Positions 25,783-33,707 of a DNA stretch of 64,000 bases are shown piece by piece. The translations under genes were made by a program, and so were the position numbers. Source of the DNA: Desulfovibrionaceae bacterium (GTDB taxonomy: Bacteria; Desulfobacterota; Desulfovibrionia; Desulfovibrionales; Desulfovibrionaceae); assembly GCA_009783025.1 (NCBI GenBank), contig WRHY01000003.1, forward strand, positions 62,001 through 126,000, in the 5' to 3' direction. The notes beneath the pieces were generated by a model, which saw only the letters and a program-made list of their open reading frames with translations, did no database searches and was not told the origin of the DNA. Position 1 is the first letter of the stretch; every line of letters begins with the position of its first letter.

Positions 25783-25990
25783 GTAGGGTCTCAGTTTGGG
25801 GTTAGACGAGGAAGGCGAGTTTTTTGCGGAGGGACAATTCCGCAGGATAGCGGAATTGGACGGGGGAGCGAATGCGACCCCGCCCCGAAGGGGTGAGCCA
25901 CAGGATGTGGCGAATCTGTGTACTCTTACGGTACTCGACCGGAGCAAAAAACGAAGCCTGACGAAGTATCACGCCAAACTGGGGCACTAC
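25783..25990. repeat. Modular palindromic element, copy B (reverse orientation, with module M)
   Basis: Read on the minus strand it begins GTAGTGCCCCAGTTTGGCGT and TGATACTTCGTCAGGCTT, then TTTGCTCCGGTCGAGTACC and GTAAGAGTAC (the loop shared with copies at 31397 and 36611), then module M (25833-25915), and ends CTCGTCTAACCCCAAACTGAGACCCTAC. Its inner stem GCAAAAAAC differs from the other copies. It abuts the 5' end of rnpB. Confidence 0.85.
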
Positions 25991-25993
25991 CGC

Positions 25994-26379
25994 AATGCCT
26001 GTGCCGAAGGCGGGCCGGGCCGTCGCCGCGCGCGTTTTCGCGCGGGGAGGAAAGTCCGGGCTCCGTAGGGCAGGACGCTGGGTAACGCCCAGGGGGAGTA
26101 ATCCCCGGAAAGTGCCACAGAAAGCAGACCGCCTCGTGGGTAATCGCGGGGTAAGGGTGAAACGGTGGGGTAAGAGCCCACCAGTTGTCGTGGTGACGCG
26201 GCAAGCTCGGTAAACCCCGTCAGGAGCAAGACCAAATAGGGAAGCGTTTGAAGCCGGCCCGGCGAGCTTCCGGGTAGGTTGCTTGAGGCCGCGGGTAACC
26301 GTGGTCCTAGAGGAATGATGGCCGCCCGCGCAAGCGGGAACAGAACCCGGCTTACAGGCCCGCCTTCGGCACAGGCATT
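25994..26379 (+). ncRNA. rnpB: RNase P RNA, bacterial class A
   Basis: Invariant RNase P RNA blocks occur in order: GAGGAAAGTCCGGGCTCC followed by TAGGGCAGGACGCTGGGTAACGCCC (P4 5' strand and J regions), ACAGAAAGCAGACCGCC, GGTAAGGGTGAAACGGTG, GGTAAGAGCCCACCAG, GGCAAGCTCGGTAAACCCC, AGACCAAATAGGGAAGC, GGGTAGGTTGCTTGAGGC and CCTAGAGGAATGATGG, ending ACAGAACCCGGCTTACAGGCC. It is the catalytic RNA that trims tRNA 5' leaders. The terminal helix P1 (GCCTGTGCCGAAGGCGGGCC with its complement) is long. It is extended beyond the RNA by the palindromic elements B and C into a 43-bp perfect inverted repeat (25974-26016 with 26357-26399). Exact ends are estimates. Confidence 0.95.
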
Positions 26380-26382
26380 GCG

Positions 26383-26506
26383 GTAGTGCCCCAGTTTGGG
26401 GTGATACTTCGTCAGGTTTCGTTTTTGCTCGGGGGGCAGGACAGAAGAGTCCAGCCCCCCGAGCAAAAACTCGCCTTCCTTGTCTGACCCCAAACTGGGA
26501 CACTAC
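26383..26506. repeat. Modular palindromic element, copy C (no module M)
   Basis: A 124-bp copy with termini GTAGTGCCCCAGTTTGG and CCAAACTGGGACACTAC, the TGATACTTCGTCAGG motif, and a perfect inner stem GTTTTTGCTCGGGGGGC paired with its complement around an AGGACAGAAGAGTCCA loop. It directly follows rnpB and may act as its terminator. Flanks GGCATTGC are repeated on both sides. A further solo end (CAAACTGAGACATTG) lies at 26517-26531. Confidence 0.85.
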
Positions 26507-26579
26507 CGGCATTGCTCAAACTGAGACATTGTCCAAACCAAACCGCTACATATGTTATTTAGGTAGGTAAGGTTTATTC

Positions 26580-27830
26580 ATGAATACCTGGGCCATCCTT
26601 CTTGCCGCTGGCAGTGGCTCCCGTCTGGCCGGGCACGGCCGGGGCCTGCCCAAGCAGTTTTTGCTTTTGGACGGGGAACCGCTCTTCTGGCATTCGGCCC
26701 TGACCTTTTCCCGTCTGCCTTCCTTGCGCGGCATCGTTTTTGTTTTTCCTCCTTCGGGCGGAGACGATTCGCCGGAGCAAAACGGCGAAACCCTGCTGCA
26801 ACGGCTGAACGCCGGAAACCGCCTGGGTCTTGCCGTGCGCACGGCCGTGGGAGGAGAACGGCGGCAGGATTCCGTGGCGAACGGTCTGGCGGCTTTGCCG
26901 CCAGACTGCGACGCGGTGCTTGTGCATGACAGTGCCCGTCCTTTTGCTTCCGCCGCCTTGATGACCAGGGTGCTGGCCGGGCTGGAGGCGGGGCAGGTTG
27001 CGGTGATTCCCGGCATTGCCGTGCCGGATACCATCAAAACCGTGGACGACAAAGGCAGGGTGGCCTGTACGCATGCGCGCGGTTCCCTACGCGCGGTTCA
27101 GACCCCGCAGGGTTTTCTGCTCGGCCCTCTGCGCGAGGCGCATGCCCTGGCCCGGCAGCACGGTTGGGAAGTCACGGATGATGCGGCGCTCATGGAACGC
27201 TCTGCAATGCCCGTGCTGGTGGTGGAAGGCGAGGAGCGGAATCATAAAATCACCACGCCCGGCGATCTGGCTCTGCTGGAAGGGCAAGGCCGGAGCGGTG
27301 GAGGAAACGGCGCGATGGAAATGCTGCCCTGTTCAGGCTTCGGCTATGACGTGCATCGCTACGGCGGCGACAGGCCTTTTATTCTCGGCGGCGTGCCCAT
27401 TCGCTGTGATATCACGGTGGCGGCCCATTCCGATGGAGATACGCTGCTGCATGCTCTGATGGACGCCATGCTCGGCTGCATCGGCGGCGGTGATATCGGC
27501 GCTTTGTTCCCGGACACGGACCAGGCTTTTGACAATATTTCCAGCGGGGTACTGCTGGCCGAAGTATTGGAGCGGACCCGCATGGCCGGGCTGCGCATCA
27601 CCGGCGTGGACATCACCATCGTGGCCCAGGCGCCGCGCATCGCGCCGCACCGGGAAGCCATTACCGCCAACTTGGCCAAGATGCTGCAATTGCCGCTTGC
27701 CTGGATCAATGTCAAAGCCACGACCGAGGAGCGTCTGGGCTTTACCGGCGAGAAAAAAGGCATCAAGGTCATGGCCTTGGTCAGCGGGCTCAGGCCGGTT
27801 GTTTCCACAAATGATGGAGGCGGCTTATGA
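26580..27830 (+). CDS. ispDF: Bifunctional IspD/IspF (isoprenoid MEP pathway)
   Basis: This is a 416-residue fusion. Residues ~1-235 form IspD, 2-C-methylerythritol 4-phosphate cytidylyltransferase: [22 protein letters not shown] (CTP-binding), [10 protein letters not shown] and TDDAALME. Residues ~250-415 form IspF, the MEcPP synthase: [10 protein letters not shown] with the zinc Asp/His, [26 protein letters not shown] and [16 protein letters not shown]. The two catalyse steps 3 and 5 of the non-mevalonate pathway; fusions are usual in delta- and alphaproteobacteria. Its stop overlaps the next start (ATGA). Confidence 0.96.
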   Translation: MNTWAILLAAGSGSRLAGHGRGLPKQFLLLDGEPLFWHSALTFSRLPSLRGIVFVFPPSGGDDSPEQNGETLLQRLNAGNRLGLAVRTAVGGERRQDSVANGLAALPPDCDAVLVHDSARPFASAALMTRVLAGLEAGQVAVIPGIAVPDTIKTVDDKGRVACTHARGSLRAVQTPQGFLLGPLREAHALARQHGWEVTDDAALMERSAMPVLVVEGEERNHKITTPGDLALLEGQGRSGGGNGAMEMLPCSGFGYDVHRYGGDRPFILGGVPIRCDITVAAHSDGDTLLHALMDAMLGCIGGGDIGALFPDTDQAFDNISSGVLLAEVLERTRMAGLRITGVDITIVAQAPRIAPHREAITANLAKMLQLPLAWINVKATTEERLGFTGEKKGIKVMALVSGLRPVVSTNDGGGL

Positions 27831-28444
27831 GGCCGGAACATAATTCGGATGCGCGTCTGTCTTTGCGCCAACGGGTGGTCTTGCAGGCCGAGGAATTCTG
27901 GCGGCTACTCTGGGGCTGGATTCCCGGCGGGCCGGGCACGCTGCTGCGGCGTTGGCTGTACAGGCCTTGTTTTGCAACTGCCGGTTCCTTTCGCTCCGGC
28001 GTGGGCGTTGTGATTCAGGGCTTCGGCAATATCCGTCTGGGTGCGGGTGTCGGCCTGAACAGGCATGCCTCGCTGTATGCTTCACGCGGGCGCATCAGCC
28101 TGGGCGACCGGGTATTTGTGGGCGACTTCAGTTCCATCAACGGCAATGACGCCGAGATTCGTATCGGCAACGACGTGATCATCGGTCCCATGTGCCTCAT
28201 TCAAGGGGCCAACCATGCCTATGATCGGCTGGATATTCCCATTGCGGCCCAAGGGCATGTACCATCCACAGTGATCATTGAGGATAATGTCTGGATCGCG
28301 GCTCATTGCGTGATTCTGCCCGGAGTGCATGTCGCTTCCGGCGCGGTTGTCGCGGCAGGAGCCGTGGTCACGTGTGATGTGCCGGCCAATGCCGTGGTTG
28401 GCGGCGTTCCCGCGAAGATTCTGCGCTACCGGGGCGAAAAATAA
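27827..28444 (+). CDS. Left-handed beta-helix (hexapeptide) acyltransferase
   Basis: This is a 205-residue protein. After an N-terminal helix ([22 protein letters not shown]) it shows the imperfect hexapeptide repeat of LbH transferases ([95 protein letters not shown]). The GANHAYDR loop carries the catalytic His. It is a sugar O-acetyltransferase or similar. It overlaps ispDF by four bases and is followed by a hydroxyacid dehydrogenase and a HAD hydrolase. Confidence 0.85.
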   Translation: MRPEHNSDARLSLRQRVVLQAEEFWRLLWGWIPGGPGTLLRRWLYRPCFATAGSFRSGVGVVIQGFGNIRLGAGVGLNRHASLYASRGRISLGDRVFVGDFSSINGNDAEIRIGNDVIIGPMCLIQGANHAYDRLDIPIAAQGHVPSTVIIEDNVWIAAHCVILPGVHVASGAVVAAGAVVTCDVPANAVVGGVPAKILRYRGEK

Positions 28445-28454
28445 GGATAATACC

Positions 28455-29378
28455 ATGAAGACAGCCATCAGCACTTCTTCTTTTGCCAAATTCAGCGACG
28501 AGCCTTTGCGGCTTTTGCAAGAGCGGAACATTGAAGCCGTGCTCAATCCCTACGGCCGGGCCTTGAGCGAAGACGAGGCCATTGCGCTTTTGCAGGGCTG
28601 CGTGGGTGTCGCGGCAGGCACGGAACCTCTGACCGCGCGGGTTATGGAAGCCTGCCCGGATTTGCGCGTTATCTCCCGCTGCGGTGTGGGCATGGACAGC
28701 GTGGACCTGGAAGCGGCGGCAGCGCGCGGCATCATCGTGCGCAACACTCCGGACGGGCCCACCAGGGCCGTGGCCGAACTGACCCTGGGCTATGCCCTGG
28801 ATCTGCTGCGCGAGGTCAGCCGCATGGACCGGGAGATGCGCGCCGGGCAGTGGAAGAAGCGCATGGGCAGCCTTTTGCAGGACAAGGTGCTGGGCATTGT
28901 CGGGTTCGGGCGTATCGGCCGGGCCGTGGCTGACCTGTTCGCGGTCCTGGGCTGCACGGTCTGCTTTTTCGATCCGGCCGTGCGCGAAAACTGCGGTTCC
29001 TACCGCAGCTTGAGCATGGAAGAGCTTCTGGCCCGCGCGGATATCGTCACCCTGCACACGGCCAAACCCAGGGATGGCTCCTTGATTCTGGATGCCGGAC
29101 GCATCGCGGGCATGAAACAGGGCGCCTGGTTGATCAATGCGGCGCGCGGCGGCATAGTGGACGAGCAGGCGCTGTTTGAAGCCCTGCGCGAGGGACGGCT
29201 TTCCGGCGCCGCCCTGGACGTATTCGCGAAAGAGCCGTACAGTGGCCCTCTGCTGGAACTGCCCCAGGTGATCCTTACGCCGCATGTCGGCTCTTATGCC
29301 AAAGAGGCGCGTATCACCATGGAAACCGACACCATAAGAAATCTTCTGGATGGATTGCAGCAGTGTAAGCTGCTCTAA
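28455..29378 (+). CDS. D-2-hydroxyacid dehydrogenase (phosphoglycerate dehydrogenase-like)
   Basis: This is a 307-residue protein. The NAD-binding fold is clear (KVLGIVGFGRIGRAVADLF, GxGxxG at ~150), as is the catalytic set: Arg in INAARGGIVDEQAL, Glu in AKEPYSGPLLELP and His in LTPHVGSYAKEA. It lacks the C-terminal ACT domain of many SerA enzymes. It oxidises a D-2-hydroxy acid or reduces a 2-oxo acid with NAD(H). Its neighbours (acyltransferase, HAD hydrolase and glycerate kinase ahead) suggest small phosphorylated hydroxy-acid or surface-sugar chemistry. The start has GGATAA upstream. Confidence 0.85.
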   Translation: MKTAISTSSFAKFSDEPLRLLQERNIEAVLNPYGRALSEDEAIALLQGCVGVAAGTEPLTARVMEACPDLRVISRCGVGMDSVDLEAAAARGIIVRNTPDGPTRAVAELTLGYALDLLREVSRMDREMRAGQWKKRMGSLLQDKVLGIVGFGRIGRAVADLFAVLGCTVCFFDPAVRENCGSYRSLSMEELLARADIVTLHTAKPRDGSLILDAGRIAGMKQGAWLINAARGGIVDEQALFEALREGRLSGAALDVFAKEPYSGPLLELPQVILTPHVGSYAKEARITMETDTIRNLLDGLQQCKLL

Positions 29379-29397
29379 CAATGGAGTTCGCCCGCTC

Positions 29398-30042
29398 ATG
29401 GCCCTGGATCTCATTGTTTTTGACTGCGACGGCGTCATTCTTGAAAGCATGGACATCAAGACCAAGGCTTTCTACCGCATCGGCAAGGAAATCAGCGAGG
29501 AAGCGGCGGAAGGCCTGCTTGCCTACCATAACTTGAACGGCGGGGTAAGCCGGTTCAAGAAGTTTGAATGGCTTTACGCGACCTATAAAAGCCGGGCCAT
29601 CACCGACGAGGAAAAAGAGGTTCTGAACGAACAGTTCAAGAAAATCGCCCTGGAAGAGATCGCCCGCTGCCCCCTTGTGCCGGGTGTACAGGGGGTGCTG
29701 GAACGCTGGCTCGGGCGCGTGCCCATGTATGTGGCTTCGGGCGCGCCCGAGGAAGAACTGCGCATGATTATTCAGAATCGCGGCCTGAGCAAATATTTTG
29801 TGGGCGTGTATGGTTCACCCACGGTCAAGACGCAGCTTTTGCGCATCATCGTGCAGCATGCTGGGGTAAAGCCCTGCAATGCCATCATGATCGGGGACGC
29901 GCGCACGGATCAGTACGCGGCCGAGGCCGTGGGCACCCGCTTTTATGGACGGGGCGAGTATTTCAAGCCTTCCGGCCACCCCTGGCACGAAGATCTTACC
30001 CAACTGAATGAGTATTTGGAGGAGTTGTCCGCCAGCCCCTAG
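29398..30042 (+). CDS. HAD-superfamily hydrolase
   Basis: This is a 214-residue protein with the four HAD motifs: I FDCDGVILES (nucleophile and acid/base Asp), II ASGAPEEEL, III Lys in SPTVKTQLL, IV IMIGDARTDQYAA. The helical cap between I and II points to a phosphoglycolate-phosphatase-like subfamily (C1 cap). It dephosphorylates a small metabolite, unidentified. An upstream in-frame ATG at 29350 overlaps the previous gene and is not preferred. The TAG stop (30040-30042) lies at the edge of palindromic element D. Confidence 0.85.
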   Translation: MALDLIVFDCDGVILESMDIKTKAFYRIGKEISEEAAEGLLAYHNLNGGVSRFKKFEWLYATYKSRAITDEEKEVLNEQFKKIALEEIARCPLVPGVQGVLERWLGRVPMYVASGAPEEELRMIIQNRGLSKYFVGVYGSPTVKTQLLRIIVQHAGVKPCNAIMIGDARTDQYAAEAVGTRFYGRGEYFKPSGHPWHEDLTQLNEYLEELSASP

Positions 30043-30169
30043 GGAGTGTCTCGGCTTGTCGTGATACTTCGTCAGGCTTACTTTGTGCTCCGGGACAGGA
30101 CCAGAAGGGTCCAGCCCCATCGCTCAAAGCCGCGCCTTCCTCGTCTGACGACGAGCCGAGACACTCCCT
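30041..30169. repeat. Modular palindromic element, copy D
   Basis: The termini AGGGAGTGTCTCGGCTTGTCGT (first 20: 30041-30060) and 30148-30169 are complementary at 21 of 22 positions. Inside are TGATACTTCGTCAGGCTT, GTGCTCCGGGACAGGACC and CGCGCCTTCCTCGTCTGAC, as in copy A, but the outer arms have a different sequence that has stayed complementary. It overlaps the HAD gene's stop and precedes the glycerate kinase gene. Confidence 0.85.
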
Positions 30170-30220
30170 GCCCTTGAGTCACGTATTGTATGCTGGCCTG
30201 TGCAGCGAACAGGAGGTTCC

Positions 30221-31399
30221 ATGCGTGTTCTGATAGCCCCCGACTCTTTCAAAGGAAGCCTGTCCGCTCTGGAAGCGGCGCAAAGCATGGCGCGCGGCGT
30301 GCGCTCGGTGTTTGACAACGCCGTTTGCGATCTCGCGCCCATTGCCGACGGCGGCGAAGGTACTGTGGACGCTCTGACAGCCGCCACTGGCGGAGAAATA
30401 CGCGTTGCCACGGTGCGGGGTCCGCTGGGCAAGCCGGTGGAGGCGCGCTGGGGTCTCCTGGGCAACAGCCGCGCGGCCGTGGTGGAAATGGCCGCTGCCT
30501 CCGGCCTGCCGCTGCTCACGCTGGAAGAAAGAGACCCCCTGCGGGCGGATACCTACGGCACCGGAGAACTGATTCGCGCGGCTCTGGCCGCTCTGCACGA
30601 CCCCGCGCGCGGTGTGGATAAGGCAGAGGACAAACCCACCTTGATTATCGGCATCGGCGGCAGCGCCACCAATGATGCCGGAAGCGGGGCCTTGCGCGCC
30701 CTCGGTCTGCGCTTTCTTGACGCTTCGGGCAAGGAACTGGAACCCGGCGGCGCGGCCCTGGCCGGACTCGCCCGCATCGACTCCACAGGCATTGATCCCT
30801 TGCTGGCTCAAACGCGCATCCGGGTGGCGTGTGATGTGGACAACCCGCTGACCGGCGAGCGCGGCGCTTCCGCCGTGTTCGGGCCGCAAAAGGGGGCAAC
30901 GCCGGAGATGGTGCGCCAACTGGATGCCGCCCTGACTCGCTTTGCCGAGGTCGCCCGGGAAAGCACGGGCAAGGACCTGGCGGCCACTCCCGGCGCCGGA
31001 GCGGCCGGAGGACTCGGGGCGGGACTGCTGTTTTTTGCCGGAGCCAAACTTGAACCGGGCATTGCCATTGTGCTTGAGGCCACGGGCCTGGCCGCGCGGG
31101 CGGGCAATGCGGATCTGGTCATCACGGGAGAAGGCAGAAGCGATGTGCAGACCGCTTACGGCAAAGCCCCGGTCGGTGTGGCCAAAATAGCCAAACAGCA
31201 CGGCAAGCCGGTGATATGCATCTCGGGCGCGCTGGGACCGGGAGTTGAGGCGGTGTACGACCAGGGCATCGATGCCCTTGCCGCTGTGGTGTCTTCCATA
31301 GACAGCCTGGAGCATTACATGGAACACGCCGGAGTGCTTTTGGAAAACGCCGCCGCGCGGGCATGCCGTATGGTGCGGGTGGGCATGCGGCTGGACTAG
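30221..31399 (+). CDS. Glycerate kinase (GarK/GlxK type)
   Basis: This is a 392-residue protein with the glycerate kinase type 1 pattern: MRVLIAPDSFKGSLSA at the N-terminus, PIADGGEGT, VEMAAASGL, DTYGTGELI, IGIGGSATNDAG, DVDNPLTGE, GAAGGLGAGL and ITGEGRSDVQTAYGKAP. It phosphorylates D-glycerate with ATP, normally to 2-phosphoglycerate. AGGAGG fixes the ATG. The stop codon TAG is the first triplet of palindromic element E. Together with the dehydrogenase and HAD genes upstream it could form a glycerate/hydroxypyruvate route. Confidence 0.92.
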   Translation: MRVLIAPDSFKGSLSALEAAQSMARGVRSVFDNAVCDLAPIADGGEGTVDALTAATGGEIRVATVRGPLGKPVEARWGLLGNSRAAVVEMAAASGLPLLTLEERDPLRADTYGTGELIRAALAALHDPARGVDKAEDKPTLIIGIGGSATNDAGSGALRALGLRFLDASGKELEPGGAALAGLARIDSTGIDPLLAQTRIRVACDVDNPLTGERGASAVFGPQKGATPEMVRQLDAALTRFAEVARESTGKDLAATPGAGAAGGLGAGLLFFAGAKLEPGIAIVLEATGLAARAGNADLVITGEGRSDVQTAYGKAPVGVAKIAKQHGKPVICISGALGPGVEAVYDQGIDALAAVVSSIDSLEHYMEHAGVLLENAAARACRMVRVGMRLD

Positions 31400-31549
31400 G
31401 GGCTGTCTCCAAATAGTTCTTTTGTCCAAATAGCTTCGTCATCCGGCCCTTTTTGCTCCGGTCGAGTACCATAAGAGTACACTTCCTCCGCAAAAAGGGC
31501 CGGATTCCTCGCTCTTGGAGCAAAATTCCTTATTTGGAGACAGCCCCTA
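31397..31549. repeat. Modular palindromic element, copy E
   Basis: A perfect 19-bp terminal inverted repeat TAGGGGCTGTCTCCAAATA (31397-31415 with 31531-31549) is followed inwards by an imperfect pairing region, then a perfect 16-bp inner stem ATCCGGCCCTTTTTGC (31441-31456 with 31490-31505) around the loop TCCGGTCGAGTACC-ATAAGAGTACAC. The terminal TAG on each strand is the stop codon of the gene on that side: glycerate kinase (plus) and the Rsm22-like gene (minus). Confidence 0.9.
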
Positions 31550-33031
31550 ATTTCGCTTCAGGATAAGCGCGCCGGTTTTGGCGTCGCGTTGTTCCTTGTC
31601 CGGCCAGGGCAAGGTGACGTATGCGCCCGAGGGCGTTCGCGCGGCATCCAGGAGCAGGGCCAGACCTTTGGCGCAGCAGGCGTAGCGGGCAGGCTCAGTG
31701 CTGCCGGGCAGACGGATGGGTGCGGAAATGACCCGTGTCCGGGCCAGGGGAGAATCCACGGCATGCGCAAGGTGTCCGGAAGCCTGCCGTTCTTTATGAT
31801 CTTTGTCATCTTCGTGGCCCGCAGTATTTTTGTTACTCTGGAGCAGAGCGTCTTCAGCCGTGATTTCGGCGTACAGGGCTTCCAATTCGTCCAGGCTGTC
31901 CGATTCAGCAAGCGGTGTGGCCGCGATCTGGCCGGTCCGGCGCAGCAGCAGACAGCTTAAAGCCAGGCTGTCTTTTTCCAGACGGGCTTTGGCGCTCAGT
32001 TCGCGCAGCGCGGCTGGCGCGTTTTCCGCCGGGTGGATGAAGTGGCACCAGCCGGTATACGAACCGGCCTGTTCCAGCATGGGACAGGCGGCATCGTGCG
32101 TACAGGGAGCGAGCGGGGCAAAACCCTGTTGCAAAGCGCCTTTTCTGGCCAGGGAAATCAGTTTGCCGCCGAAGCGGGTCCCAGGTTCCAGCAGAAAAAG
32201 GCGGCCTTCCGGAAGCAACGCACCGTGCGCCAGGCCGGTTAATTCCTCCAGACGGGCGGACAGGGCCTGCGCATTGCCCTGGGCGCTGCCCGCGCACAGT
32301 TCGTTCAGTATATTTCCGGCCATGATGCAATCATAGCCGCCTTGCGCGGGCGTGTTCGGAGCAGGCCCGTGTTGCCCGGCTTTCTTTTGCGGCGGCTTGA
32401 GGGCCTCCCGCCCGGCCAGGCGCAGGGCCTTTTCCACCGGGGAACGCTGCGGAAAGATGCGCCAGGGGGAATCTTCCCCGGCCAGGGCGTAAAACACGGA
32501 CCGCCCATATTCCATAGGCTTCACAGCCACATCAACGCAGTCAAAGGAAAGCGGCGTCTGCCGCAAATCAGGCCGGGCGCACCACAGGGCAATGGGCAGG
32601 GTCAGGGGACCGCTGCCGAGATCCAGGATGCGGTTGCCCGGACGCAGGGGCATGTCCAGGCCGGGCAGAAGCCAGGCCAGACGAAAAATGTTCCAGGGCA
32701 GGAAAAAATACAGATAGGCCGTTGCCAGGCGCGGCGCTGACCAGTAGGAACGGGAAAGCTCACCGCGTTCCGAGGTCAGGATGCGCGAGAGTTCGCGCAC
32801 GGCGGGCGGCAGATCCTTGCGGTGTCCGGCCGGGATCGGAAAGGCCCTTGCCAGGGCGGCAAGAGCCGTATCCAGAACGGCAATGAGTTCCGGGCCGGGC
32901 CGGGCCAGCAGGTTGGGCTCACGCGCCGGAATGTACTGCTCCGCGCGTGGACGGGGGGCGGCCACCCGCGCATCCGGGGCACGTCCCCGCGCCGGAGCGC
33001 GCCGTCCCGCGCGGGGCGTTCGTTTCATCAT
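31547..33031 (-). CDS. Rsm22-like small-ribosomal-subunit methyltransferase-family protein
   Basis: This is a 494-residue protein. A basic Pro/Arg/Ala-rich leader of ~40 residues precedes a helical region (YWSAPRLATAYLYFFLPWN). A class I SAM fold follows (RILDLGSGPLTLPIALW, FDCVDVAVKPMEYGR, CIMAGNILNEL, LLPEGRLFLLEPG). The Rsm22/METTL17 hallmark comes next: a Cys/His cluster CTHDAACPM and YTGWCHF that binds an Fe-S cluster in relatives. A low-complexity Asp/Lys/Glu stretch near residue 405 is lineage-specific. Relatives bind the small ribosomal subunit during assembly; methylation activity is uncertain. Confidence 0.85.
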   Translation of the reverse strand: MMKRTPRAGRRAPARGRAPDARVAAPRPRAEQYIPAREPNLLARPGPELIAVLDTALAALARAFPIPAGHRKDLPPAVRELSRILTSERGELSRSYWSAPRLATAYLYFFLPWNIFRLAWLLPGLDMPLRPGNRILDLGSGPLTLPIALWCARPDLRQTPLSFDCVDVAVKPMEYGRSVFYALAGEDSPWRIFPQRSPVEKALRLAGREALKPPQKKAGQHGPAPNTPAQGGYDCIMAGNILNELCAGSAQGNAQALSARLEELTGLAHGALLPEGRLFLLEPGTRFGGKLISLARKGALQQGFAPLAPCTHDAACPMLEQAGSYTGWCHFIHPAENAPAALRELSAKARLEKDSLALSCLLLRRTGQIAATPLAESDSLDELEALYAEITAEDALLQSNKNTAGHEDDKDHKERQASGHLAHAVDSPLARTRVISAPIRLPGSTEPARYACCAKGLALLLDAARTPSGAYVTLPWPDKEQRDAKTGALILKRN

Positions 33032-33055
33032 TTCTCTTTTGCCGCTGTGGGCTGA

Positions 33056-33475
33056 TCAGCGCACAATGAGCACGGGAACAGTGGAATGGCGCAGCACCCG
33101 GTGGCTCACACTGCCCATGACCATGCCGGAAAAATCGCTCAGGCCGCGCGAACCCATGACAATGATGTCGCAGCCTTCGGCCTGGGCCACCTGGACGATG
33201 GTTCTGCCCGGACCGCCGCAACGGACCAGGCTTTTATACGTCACGCCGCTCTCCTCACAGAGCCGCTCGCAAGGGGCGAGGATGGTCTTGCCTTCGGCCT
33301 CGGACAAGGCGATGACTTCATCCCTGGCCGCTCCCCCGATGGTGGCGGGCAGCTCTCCGTAGCAATTCAGCAATACAATTTCCATGTTGCCCGCCTTGGC
33401 GAGGTCAATGGCGTGGTGGCAGGCCAGGGTGGCGTTTTCCGAGCCGTCAATGGGCAAGAGAATTTTTTTATACAT
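33056..33475 (-). CDS. Universal stress protein (UspA family)
   Basis: This is a 139-residue single-domain protein: KKILLPIDGSENATLA at the N-terminus, DIIVMGSRGLSDFSGMVMGSVSHRVLRHSTVPVLIV at the C-terminus. The G-2x-G-9x-G-S motif (GSRG...GSVS) indicates the ATP-binding subgroup. It is probably a cytoplasmic homodimer. A large palindromic region separates it from hom upstream, so it likely has its own transcription. Confidence 0.92.
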   Translation of the reverse strand: MYKKILLPIDGSENATLACHHAIDLAKAGNMEIVLLNCYGELPATIGGAARDEVIALSEAEGKTILAPCERLCEESGVTYKSLVRCGGPGRTIVQVAQAEGCDIIVMGSRGLSDFSGMVMGSVSHRVLRHSTVPVLIVR

Positions 33476-33508
33476 GCTTGTACTCCTCTTTATGGTATTT
33501 TACGCTTG

Positions 33509-33704
33509 AGATGCTTGTTATACGGCGGGCAAAGCACAGGGCCTGTGTCCGCGACCCGCCTACAAGCATCTGACTCGGCACATCCTGTGCCTCGCCCCTT
33601 CGGGGCGGGGTCGCATTCGCTCCCCCGTCCAATTCCGCTCTCCTGCGGAATTGTCGCGGCAATGATTTGCGGACAAATCCTTGCAGAGCAGTTACACTGC
33701 TCTA
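33509..33704. repeat. Composite palindromic region G (modules shared with A, B and the aroA insert)
   Basis: From left to right: a hairpin AGATGCTTGT...ACAAGCATCT (33509-33571) enclosing GGCGGGC/GACCCGCC; module M (33570-33655) as in A and B; then hairpins GCGGACAAATCCTTGC and GAGCAGTTACACTGCTC (33669-33702). Read on the minus strand the last two match the first two hairpins of the aroA insert at ~90 percent over about 45 aligned bases. It fills the usp-hom gap, starting 3 bp after the hom stop. Confidence 0.85.
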
Positions 33705-33707
33705 ACA

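Noticed and set aside
25802..26512. Several minus-strand frames over rnpB and its flanking elements (up to 236 residues)
   Set aside because: They read through RNase P RNA and palindromic repeats; their apparent similarity to annotated hypothetical proteins in other genomes would reflect the repeats.
26357..26531. Target-site duplication as proof of transposition for all elements
   Set aside because: Only A and C show convincing flanking repeats; B, D, E and F do not, so a general duplication rule is not supported by this window.
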